Assembly (NCBI GenBank): GCA_030842085.1
Contig: JAUUSE010000055.1
Span: 1-12,291, forward strand
Source of the DNA: Timburyella sp030842085
Lineage (GTDB): Bacteria > Bacillota > Clostridia > Oscillospirales > Acutalibacteraceae
Reading direction: 5' to 3'
DNA length: 12,291 nucleotides
The translations under genes were made by a program, and so were the position numbers. Of the stretch, positions 6,965-12,291 are shown piece by piece (position 1 is the first letter of the stretch; every line of letters begins with the position of its first letter). The notes beneath the pieces are model-generated. The model was not told the origin of the DNA, ran no database searches, and saw only the letters and a list, made by a program, of their open reading frames with translations.

Positions 6965-7348
6965 CAATTTCGCTTTTACAAGGACAGTTTTACTTGTAAG
7001 GTATGTGGCAAACCGGTTGTTGTCACCGGTGCAGGAAGTAATCACCGCAATCACTGTCCAAATTGTTTAAGCAGTCTACACTTAGATAACGAACCGGGTG
7101 ACAGGGCGGCTGATTGCGGTGGTATCATGGACCCGGTATGCGTATGGGTGCGCAAAAATGGAGAATGGGCAATTATACATCGGCGCCGCAGATGCGGACA
7201 CTTGAGTTCAAACCGTGTCGCAGCAGATGACAATCCGATGAAACTGATGTCGATTGCAATGAGACCACTGGCTCAGCCTCCCTTTCCTTTGGAAAGAATT
7301 GAGGAAATGACTGCGCTCATGGGTGGCGATGGGCAACTATCTCATTGA
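6965..7348 (+). pseudogene. RNHCP-domain zinc-ribbon protein, 5' end lost
   Basis: The plus-strand frame, in phase with the ATG at 7127 but reaching much further upstream, reads FYKDSFTCKVCG (from about 6971), then HRNHCPNC at 7043-7063. HRNHCP is the motif that names the RNHCP family. The rest matches the family too: EPGDRAADCGGIMDP, VWVRKNGEWAIIH, SSNRVAADDNP and PLAQPPFPLERI, to a TGA at 7346-7348. No ATG, GTG or TTG lies in frame between the stop at 6938 and the motif, so the start is gone. The HRCxxCG usually seen after the WAIIH block is HRRRRCG here, with one zinc-binding Cys changed to Arg, which fits decay. Function of the family is unknown. It is the only plus-strand gene in the window. 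Confidence 0.75.
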
Positions 7349-7477
7349 AAAAAGCAAATGATAATACTTGACGCGATGGTCTTTTTATACTACCACGTCC
7401 AATTTTTATTATATTATAACGAAGAACCGAATTCTGATGCTTTATTTTTTCTGTTTTACAGATTTGGAACTTTGTTA

Positions 7478-7514
7478 TGAAATAATAACCGCCTGCATCT
7501 GCAAGCGGCTATTA
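7478..7514 (-). terminator. Rho-independent terminator of the perR redox operon
   Basis: On the minus strand AATAGCCGCTTGCA pairs with TGCAGGCGGTTATT (7484-7513, a 14-bp stem with two G-T pairs, realistically with a GCAGATGC loop), followed by a T-rich stretch ATTTC. It lies about 20 nt past the stop of the PTPS-like gene. Confidence 0.75.
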
Positions 7515-7535
7515 CTTAATACGCTATATTTATCT

Positions 7536-8102
7536 TTATGCCTTTTTATAACCACACTTCGGGCATACGCCATTCTCATTCAGCGCAATGCCGCAAAGCG
7601 GGCACCGATCGATTTTGTTTTTCGTCTCAAATTCGGCACTTGCTGCATTAACACCACTGGTAAAGGTGAGTTTAGCTATGTTTAGCTTGTCTTTCAGCAG
7701 TTCATAGACAATCTTGATCATGCCTTCCACTGTCATAGTTTCTTTTGTGACAACAAGACGGCAGTCAGGATATGCAGTAGCAAGCTCAGTCTGGAAAGCT
7801 GCCCCCTTCATTTGATTTTGTGGGGCGCCATCTTTAATGCCCTGTTTTTCATAGACATCAAGAACTGCGGGGAGCAAAGGGTCATCCTCTCTCAAAACCA
7901 ACGCATGATCGAAATTCTTTAAGACCTCCCATGCTGTTTTTTGGATTTCGTTGCAGGGGAACACCATATTTACCCCTTCGTTAATAGAATCCTCTACTTC
8001 AATAGTCAAAACGCCAGTGTGTCCATGCAGATACTGCGCTTCGCCTTTGAAACCATAGAAACGGTGGGCGTACTGCAGATCAATCGTTGTAATACTTCTC
8101 AT
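7536..8102 (-). CDS. 6-pyruvoyl-tetrahydropterin synthase/QueD-like protein with C-terminal zinc ribbon, catalytic Cys absent
   Basis: A 188-residue T-fold protein. H13 in YAHRF plus H26 and H28 in LHGHTG are the three zinc ligands of PTPS/QueD enzymes. FDH at 64-66 supplies the catalytic Asp-His pair, and MTVEGM (123-128) is the pterin-anchoring glutamate motif. In QueD the nucleophilic Cys sits four residues before the HGH histidine; here that position is Ala22. The usual 120-140 residue enzyme is extended by an insertion at about 75-115 and by a C-terminal ribbon with C167, C170, C180 and C183. It may bind a pterin without doing the QueD reaction, or use another Cys (C50). It follows the rubrerythrin gene by 11 nt, has a GGAGG site, and is last in the perR operon, so expression should be peroxide-responsive. 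A role in queuosine or pterin synthesis is not supported by neighbours. Confidence 0.8.
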   Translation of the reverse strand: MRSITTIDLQYAHRFYGFKGEAQYLHGHTGVLTIEVEDSINEGVNMVFPCNEIQKTAWEVLKNFDHALVLREDDPLLPAVLDVYEKQGIKDGAPQNQMKGAAFQTELATAYPDCRLVVTKETMTVEGMIKIVYELLKDKLNIAKLTFTSGVNAASAEFETKNKIDRCPLCGIALNENGVCPKCGYKKA

Positions 8103-8113
8103 TTTCTACCTCC

Positions 8114-9295
8114 TTAATAATTTTCTTCATGAATTTCAAAGTAGCTCTGTGGGTGATTGCAGGCAGGGCATACCTCCGGCGCGGCAGTGCCGACTACGAT
8201 ATGCCCGCAGTTACGGCATTCCCATACCTTGACTTCGCTCTTGGCAAATACTTCCGCCATCTCCACATTGTGCAGCAGGGCGCGGTAACGTTCCTCGTGG
8301 TGCTTTTCGATAGCGGCAACCAAGCGGAATTTTGCAGCTAATTCTGGGAACCCTTCTTCCTGTGCTGTTTTGGCAAATCCTTCATACATGTCTGTCCACT
8401 CGTAATTTTCGCCTTCAGCGGCGTGGAGCAGGTTTTCGGCTGTGCTGCCAATACCATTTAGCTCCTTAAACCACATCTTGGCGTGTTCTCTTTCATTTTC
8501 GGCGGTTTTCAAGAACAATGCAGCAATCTGCTCGTAACCTTCCTTTTTCGCTACCGAAGAAAAGTAGGTATATTTGTTGCGGGCTTGGGATTCACCGGCA
8601 AAGGCTGCCTCCAAATTCTTTTCAGTCTGTGTTCCGGCGTATTTGTTTGCTTTCGGTTCCTCATCAATTTTCTCAAAAGAGGAGGCCGGCTGTTTGCAGA
8701 CCGGGCAGGTAAAATCTGCAGGCAATTCCTCGCCCTCATAAATATAGCCGCATACTTTGCATCTCCATTTACTCATACTTTGTTTTTCTCCCTTCTTAGT
8801 GTCATTGCATGGTATCAGTTCCAAAAGTTTTTTTGCCGCTTCTACAGGGAATTCCGGGGAAGGAGGATTTTCAACCCAGCCGCGAAGCAGATCGTGTGTA
8901 TTTCCGCTTTGAGGAAGCATATATCCGGCTTCCCGCAGCAGATCCTCATTCACCAGCCGGACAGATTTGAAAAAGGCAGTCATCAAACGATAAAGATTAT
9001 CGTTGTCGGTTGTTTCCGCCAGCTGCAGTGCAATCTTTTCCTGTTTTGCCTTGCTTTTGGCAAGGGCGTTGGAGAGCGCAACTACAGGCTCCGCTTTTTT
9101 CTGCTGAGGCGGATATTCCACGGGAACCATGGAAATAGCGCCGCTTGGACAAGCTCCTGCGCAAACGCCGCAGCCTATACATTTGCTGATGTCAATAATG
9201 CTGTTCTCGGTATCCGTTGCTCCTGTGGGACATACATACAGACACAGGCAATCTTTGGTGCAGAGCCGCAAATTTCTTACCGCTACCTGTTTCAT
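8114..9295 (-). CDS. Ferredoxin-rubredoxin-rubrerythrin-rubredoxin fusion (peroxide reductase)
   Basis: A 393-residue multidomain redox protein. Residues 1-55 are a two-cluster ferredoxin: the second motif is canonical (C39, C42, C45, C49 then Pro), the first is C12, D15, C16, C18, C22, with Asp where the second Cys is expected. Residues 75-165 are a helical linker. A rubredoxin site follows (C179, C182, C197, C200). Then comes the rubrerythrin four-helix diiron domain with E235, E268-x-x-H271, E296-x-x-E299 and E330-x-x-H333. A second rubredoxin site closes the protein (C360, C363, C376, C379). Rubrerythrins reduce hydrogen peroxide to water in anaerobes; the attached ferredoxin would deliver electrons in cis. 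The start overlaps the preceding stop as ATGA, implying coupling. Met174 begins MSKWRCKVCG, just like a free-standing rubrerythrin, and has its own Shine-Dalgarno, so a second shorter product is possible. Cytoplasmic, no signal peptide. Confidence 0.92.
   Translation of the reverse strand: MKQVAVRNLRLCTKDCLCLYVCPTGATDTENSIIDISKCIGCGVCAGACPSGAISMVPVEYPPQQKKAEPVVALSNALAKSKAKQEKIALQLAETTDNDNLYRLMTAFFKSVRLVNEDLLREAGYMLPQSGNTHDLLRGWVENPPSPEFPVEAAKKLLELIPCNDTKKGEKQSMSKWRCKVCGYIYEGEELPADFTCPVCKQPASSFEKIDEEPKANKYAGTQTEKNLEAAFAGESQARNKYTYFSSVAKKEGYEQIAALFLKTAENEREHAKMWFKELNGIGSTAENLLHAAEGENYEWTDMYEGFAKTAQEEGFPELAAKFRLVAAIEKHHEERYRALLHNVEMAEVFAKSEVKVWECRNCGHIVVGTAAPEVCPACNHPQSYFEIHEENY
8774..8792 (-). 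promoter_or_regulatory. Internal ribosome binding site and start (Met174) in the fusion gene
   Basis: On the minus strand AAGGGAG (GGGAG at 8788-8792) lies 11 nt before the in-frame ATG at 8774-8776. Translation from here would give a 220-residue protein that starts exactly at the N-terminus expected of an ordinary rubrerythrin. Whether it is used is not visible. Confidence 0.45.
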
Positions 9296-9936
9296 GCCAA
9301 AACCCTCCCTTCGATTTTTTCAAACTTCCATGCGGGTACCTTGCAGACAGGACAGAGTTCAGGAGCCGTATCCCCTATGTAGACGAAACCGCAAACGGTG
9401 CAGACCCATACTTCGGTGTCCTGCATAAAAGCATCTCCCTCTTTTTCCCAACGCTGCAATAGGATGTTCAGGATGTTCGTTACTTTTTCGCCCCATACGC
9501 AGATACGCTGTGTGCCGCGATCCTCATCAGATACGGCGGCTGACCGCAGGGCGGGGTAACCTTCGCTTAAGTCTGACTGGATCAGTTCGGCAAGCTGGGT
9601 CATATCAGCATCCGGCACAGCGGGTGTAGCGGCAGCAAAGTAATCAGAGAGTTCGCGGAACAGCGCCGCCTCCTTCTCCTTGTATTGCTTCTCACATCCC
9701 CGCGCCAAATTAGAGCAAAGGGCGGAGAGTTCTCCGGCAGATAATTTTTTCATATCCTCATCAATGTGGATAGGCGCTGCCGGTGTTCTGGGGGCTTCGG
9801 CCGCTTGCTCGGAACGAAATGCGGACTTGGCAGCCCCGCAGATAGGACATACCCATGAATCAGGCAGTTCGGCAAAGGGCTTGCCTTCCTTCGCTTCATC
9901 ATAGACATATCCGCAGATGGAACAGACGTACTTCAT
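9292..9936 (-). CDS. Double-rubredoxin protein with central helical domain
   Basis: A 214-residue protein with rubredoxin-type iron sites at both ends: C5, C8, C30, C33 (MKYVCSICGYVYDE, then SWVCPICG) and C179, C182, C195, C198 (VWVCTVCGFVY, then LCPVCK). The middle, about 60-165, is predicted helical and includes C74 and C81. It lacks the paired E-x-x-H motifs of rubrerythrin, so no diiron site is seen. It probably carries electrons to the rubrerythrin fusion encoded next. Start choice: the frame is open to 10080, but that part overlaps perR. The ATG at 9934-9936 has AAAGGAG 8 nt upstream and begins with the rubredoxin motif, so it is preferred. It lies 22 nt after perR and its TGA overlaps the next ATG. 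I know no named family for this exact architecture. Confidence 0.88.
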   Translation of the reverse strand: MKYVCSICGYVYDEAKEGKPFAELPDSWVCPICGAAKSAFRSEQAAEAPRTPAAPIHIDEDMKKLSAGELSALCSNLARGCEKQYKEKEAALFRELSDYFAAATPAVPDADMTQLAELIQSDLSEGYPALRSAAVSDEDRGTQRICVWGEKVTNILNILLQRWEKEGDAFMQDTEVWVCTVCGFVYIGDTAPELCPVCKVPAWKFEKIEGRVLA

Positions 9937-9958
9937 AGCGTGGTCTCCTTTCGTATTT

Positions 9959-10372
9959 TTATTTTTTTGGCTGTTCTTGAACAGCATTGGAACCAAGGGA
10001 ACCTTCGGCAGATTGGGCTTTTTGACAATCCGGGCAGATGTAGAACACTTTGAGGTCATAATATAAAAAATCGTTCCCAAGCTGCTTGGATAAGGTCTGC
10101 GTCAGGTCATTAAAACAAATATCGGATAATTTCCCGCACTTCTGGCATACCAGATGGTCGTGCTTGGCAATCCGGTCATAACGGTCTGGTGAATCCTCCA
10201 ATGACACCCGACGGATCAGCTTTACATCGCACAGCTTATTTAAGTTGTTATATACAGTGGCGCGGGAAACAGTGGGGGATGACTTTTGCAATTCACTGAA
10301 GACCTGTTCTGCTGTCATATGCTCATCGGAGGCATTCACGATGTCATAGATTTGCTTTTCATATTTTGTCAT
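9959..10372 (-). CDS. perR: PerR-type peroxide-sensing Fur-family repressor
   Basis: A 137-residue Fur-family repressor. The winged helix carries SRATVYNNLNKL (36-47), the recognition helix of the family. The structural zinc site has all four cysteines: C76, C79, C113 and C116. The regulatory metal site also matches PerR: H18, D66 in RYD, H71 and H73 in HDH, and D84 align with H37, D85, H91, H93 and D104 of Bacillus subtilis PerR. In that protein iron-catalysed oxidation of H37 or H91 releases DNA, and the equivalents here are H18 and H71. The N-terminus is shorter than in B. subtilis, and a Gln/Ser-rich tail of about 20 residues is added. The ATG at 10370-10372 has AAGGAGG 6 nt upstream. It is the first gene of the redox operon, and two Per-box-like palindromes lie in its promoter, so autorepression is expected. 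Fur, Zur or Mur are less likely because of the Asp ligands. Confidence 0.88.
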   Translation of the reverse strand: MTKYEKQIYDIVNASDEHMTAEQVFSELQKSSPTVSRATVYNNLNKLCDVKLIRRVSLEDSPDRYDRIAKHDHLVCQKCGKLSDICFNDLTQTLSKQLGNDFLYYDLKVFYICPDCQKAQSAEGSLGSNAVQEQPKK

Positions 10373-10389
10373 CTGAGCCCTCCTTGATT

Positions 10390-10404
10390 TTAGACTTATT
10401 CTAA
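10390..10404. promoter_or_regulatory. Per box 1 (downstream)
   Basis: TTAGAAT-A-AGTCTAA on the minus strand, a 7-1-7 palindrome matching the Bacillus Per box (TTATAAT-N-ATTATAA) at 11 of 14 positions. It covers the expected transcription start. Confidence 0.7.
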
Positions 10405-10408
10405 ATTT

Positions 10409-10436
10409 ATTATAACAGTTCTAACCCAAATGTCAA
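10409..10436 (-). promoter_or_regulatory. Promoter of the perR redox operon
   Basis: TTGACA (10431-10436), a 16-bp spacer and TATAAT (10409-10414): both hexamers are perfect vegetative-sigma consensus. Transcription should start about 30 nt upstream of the perR start codon. Confidence 0.88.
10410..10424. promoter_or_regulatory. Per box 2 (over the -10)
   Basis: TTAGAAC-T-GTTATAA on the minus strand, again a 7-1-7 palindrome with 11 of 14 matches to the Per box. It overlaps the -10 and spacer. Its centre is exactly 20 bp from that of box 1, about two helical turns. Confidence 0.65.
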
Positions 10437-10440
10437 GCAT

Positions 10441-10667
10441 TAATTCCTACCGTTTTGCTAAATGTAGTAACACGAAAATGACGTTTACTATTTAAAGTTA
10501 TTGTCACAGTCTTCGCCCTAAGCCATATAGCGTAAATTAGACTTGAGAATAATTAGCTACGCCTATCAGTCCGCACACATCAGCTCATAAAAGCGCCGTA
10601 TACACAAACAGTATGTGCGATTGTGAGAGGATTGGGCTAATCACCTGCTCCTGCTTGATTTTTACAC
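10441..10667. other. Non-coding stretch between redox operon and recombinase, candidate attachment region
   Basis: With the promoter region, nearly 300 bases here have no gene. It contains an imperfect inverted repeat at 10530-10562 (GCGTA plus AATTA against TAATT plus TACGC). A CACA/TGTG dyad lies near 10605-10620. Its base composition is more AT-rich than the recombinase. Large serine recombinases are often encoded next to their attachment site, so one end of the element could lie here. No crossover core can be identified without an empty-site comparison. Confidence 0.35.
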
Positions 10668-12239
10668 TTATATCTCCGTCCCATCCTTAAATGTCACCCG
10701 GATGTCCTTCTCGCTGTATAACGTTACGAAATCCACCAAGCTCGACCACAGCTGTTCATCAAACTCCGTGACTGGCGCTTGGCTCTCAACTGTGTGGAGG
10801 AACTGCTCCAGCAGCTTTTTGCGGTCAGCTCTGTCAGCGACCATCTGGGTAACCTCATCGAACTGTGCCTTGACCGCCTCATAACGGCTGACCAGCCCAT
10901 TGTAACGCTGTGTATACTCGTCCTGGTCAAGGGCGACACGGGCATTCTCCGCAACGCACCGCTCCACCAGACCTACCACAACCTCCAGTTCTTCCTTCAG
11001 TTCCGTCTGCCGTTTTTCCAGTTCCGTGCTGTCGCACAACATGGCGATAACCATCTGCACATTGGCAGCCAGTTCTTCGTTCTCCGAGAGCAGGACATTG
11101 ACCGCTCGGACAAATGCGTCCTTGATCTGTTCCTCTGTGACATGGGGCGTACCGCAGTGCTTGCCGCCTTTGTACTTGTGATTGCACTGGTAGATGACCC
11201 GGCGATATTTGTCTGTAGAGTGCCATACCTTTGAGCCGTACCAGCAGCCGCATTCGCCGCACTTGATCTTAGAAGAAAACATACTCACGCCGCTGTAGCG
11301 GTGCTTGTCCTTCATCCGCCGCGCCATCTCCGCCTGGACATAGTCGAAGGTGGCAGGATCGATGATGGCTTCGTGGTTGCCCTCCACATAGTACTGCGGG
11401 ACTTCGCCCTCGTTCTTTTTCGTTTTTTTCTGGAGAAAGTCCACCGTGAACTCCTTCTGCAGGAGTGCATCGCCTTTGTACTTCTCATTGGTAAGGATGC
11501 TGCGGACGGTACTTTGGCTCCAGACTGCCTTGCCGCCCGGAGTCGGCAGTTTCCGCTCCGTCAGCTCCTTTGCGATGGCGTGGCAGGTCAGGCCATCCAG
11601 AAATAACTTGTAAATCAGCTTGACGGTCTTTGCCTGTTCCTGATTGACCACAAAGCCGCCGTTCGGTCCCCGGTCATAGCCCAGGAACCGCTTGTACGCC
11701 ACACTTGCCTTGCCATCGGCGAATCGCTTTCTCTGCCCCCAGGTGGTATTCTCCGAAATGCTCCGGCTCTCCTCCTGGGCAAGGCTGGACATGATGGTGA
11801 TGAGCAGTTCGCCCTTGGCGTCCAACGTCCAGATGTTTTCCTTCTCGAAATAAATCTCCACGCCCTTTTCCTTCAGCATCCGCACGGTGGTCAGGCTGTC
11901 CACTGTATTTCTGGCGAACCGGCTGACACTTTTTGTTACAATGAGGTCTATCTTGCCGGCAAGGGCGTCCGCCACCATCGCCTTGAAGCCCTCGCGCCGC
12001 TTGGTATTGGTCGCAGAGATTCCTTCGTCCGTATAGATGGCAACGAACTCCCAGTCATCCCGTCCCTTGATGTAATTCGTGTAATAGTCCACCTGCGCTT
12101 CGTAGCTGGTGACCTGGTCTTCGTGGTCGGTGGAGACACGGGCATAACCGGCGACACGACGTTTCTGCTTGCTGCCAATGGGAACAGCGGTGTATTTCGT
12201 GATAGTCGCCGGGATCGCCGTTACTTTTCTCTGCGCCAT
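10668..12239 (-). CDS. Large serine recombinase (site-specific integrase/transposase)
   Basis: A 523-residue recombinase of the clostridial TndX/phage-integrase type. The resolvase domain spans about 28-175: GYARVSTD holds the nucleophile S36 with R34, DEGISATNTKRREGF supplies further active-site residues, and SVSRFARN (104-111) holds R107 and R110. The Recombinase domain follows at about 180-290 (KRFLGYDRG, SQSTVRSILTNEKYKGD). A zinc ribbon has C327, C330, C352 and C362. A coiled coil at about 385-480, rich in Glu/Lys/Leu, then mediates synapsis in this family. The enzyme cuts and rejoins at short att sites through a covalent serine link. Length and all key residues look intact. The start ATG has GGAAGGAG about 11 nt upstream and overlaps the end of an upstream gene by 19 nt. 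High GC compared with region 1 marks it as acquired DNA. The att site cannot be located with confidence. Confidence 0.94.
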   Translation of the reverse strand: MAQRKVTAIPATITKYTAVPIGSKQKRRVAGYARVSTDHEDQVTSYEAQVDYYTNYIKGRDDWEFVAIYTDEGISATNTKRREGFKAMVADALAGKIDLIVTKSVSRFARNTVDSLTTVRMLKEKGVEIYFEKENIWTLDAKGELLITIMSSLAQEESRSISENTTWGQRKRFADGKASVAYKRFLGYDRGPNGGFVVNQEQAKTVKLIYKLFLDGLTCHAIAKELTERKLPTPGGKAVWSQSTVRSILTNEKYKGDALLQKEFTVDFLQKKTKKNEGEVPQYYVEGNHEAIIDPATFDYVQAEMARRMKDKHRYSGVSMFSSKIKCGECGCWYGSKVWHSTDKYRRVIYQCNHKYKGGKHCGTPHVTEEQIKDAFVRAVNVLLSENEELAANVQMVIAMLCDSTELEKRQTELKEELEVVVGLVERCVAENARVALDQDEYTQRYNGLVSRYEAVKAQFDEVTQMVADRADRKKLLEQFLHTVESQAPVTEFDEQLWSSLVDFVTLYSEKDIRVTFKDGTEI

Positions 12240-12291
12240 TTGTCTCCACGCTCCTTCCGTAATTGCTTCATGTGTTCGCTCATCTGCCGGC
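12221..12291 (-). CDS. 3' end of an upstream gene overlapping the recombinase, product unknown
   Basis: On the minus strand the frame one base offset from the recombinase reads RQMSEHMKQLRKERGDKWRR, then EK and TAA at 12221-12223. The gene enters from beyond the window. Its last 19 nt overlap the recombinase start, and its codons contain that gene's ribosome binding site, a common arrangement for translationally coupled genes in such elements. The visible tail is very basic (K, R) and helical. It could be the end of a second recombinase or a small accessory protein; 22 residues are too few to decide. Confidence 0.55.
   Translation of the reverse strand, partial: RQMSEHMKQLRKERGDKWRREK

Noticed and set aside
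6965..7054. N-terminal extension of the nitroreductase-like remnant up to an ATG at 7054
   Set aside because: This DNA is the RNHCP coding sequence read backwards, including the HRNHCP motif on the plus strand.
8483..9382. 299-codon plus-strand frame antisense to the rubrerythrin fusion
   Set aside because: The minus strand encodes recognisable ferredoxin, rubredoxin and rubrerythrin motifs. The plus-strand translation shows no family pattern and no start signal.
9937..10080. 48-residue N-terminal extension of the double-rubredoxin protein
   Set aside because: It lies inside perR in another frame, and a good ribosome binding site precedes the internal ATG at 9936, where the rubredoxin motif begins.
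11948..12249. Short minus-strand frames within the 5' end of the recombinase gene
   Set aside because: These are shadows of the serine recombinase catalytic domain. Only the frame ending at 12221 is kept, because it enters from outside and overlaps in the usual coupled manner.

Overview
The window reads as a low-to-mid GC Firmicute, most likely a gut-type member of the Clostridia. The reasons are strong AGGAGG-type ribosome binding sites, abundant rho-independent terminators, a PerR/rubrerythrin peroxide operon, a clostridial-type large serine recombinase and AT-rich chromosomal genes. The species cannot be named from the sequence. Every complete gene is on the minus strand; the only plus-strand gene is a decayed RNHCP fragment.

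Region 1 (1-6.1 kb, AT-rich, chromosomal in character). It starts with the 5' part of a tRNA-Ala(GGC). Next comes a DUF4434-like TIM-barrel protein with its own terminator, then an XRE regulator whose C-terminal half is a run of about 15-residue repeats carrying a regular cysteine column. That regulator has a promoter overlapped by nested inverted repeats. After these lies a surface-glycan operon, in transcription order: the C-terminal part of a GT-C-like membrane glycosyltransferase, a GtrA-family flippase, a GT2 polyprenyl-phosphate glycosyltransferase and UDP-galactopyranose mutase (glf), closed by a strong terminator. This resembles the GtrA/GtrB/Gtr(type) glycan-decoration cassettes, with Glf suggesting galactofuranose chemistry.

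Region 2 (about 6.1-7.35 kb, a scar). The GT-C gene loses its 5' half here. Three DNA repeats phased at exactly 23 bp sit at the break, followed by a terminator and gene remnants. The remnants are a radical SAM protein cut off near residue 202, a nitroreductase-like C-terminus, and an RNHCP zinc-ribbon gene on the opposite strand lacking a start codon. The last two have lost their 5' ends at the same point.

Region 3 (7.5-10.44 kb, higher GC). This is an intact four-gene peroxide/redox operon: perR, a double-rubredoxin protein, a ferredoxin-rubredoxin-rubrerythrin-rubredoxin fusion, and a QueD/PTPS-like protein that lacks the catalytic cysteine and carries a zinc ribbon. Two PerR-box-like palindromes, centred 20 bp apart, cover its consensus promoter. 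The inferred logic is that PerR represses its own operon until peroxide inactivates it, after which the rubredoxin and rubrerythrin proteins reduce peroxide.

Region 4 (10.44-12.29 kb, highest GC) holds a non-coding stretch, a full-length large serine recombinase and the last codons of an overlapping upstream gene that runs off the window. Regions 2-4 look horizontally acquired and mosaic. The element's true ends cannot be fixed from this window alone.
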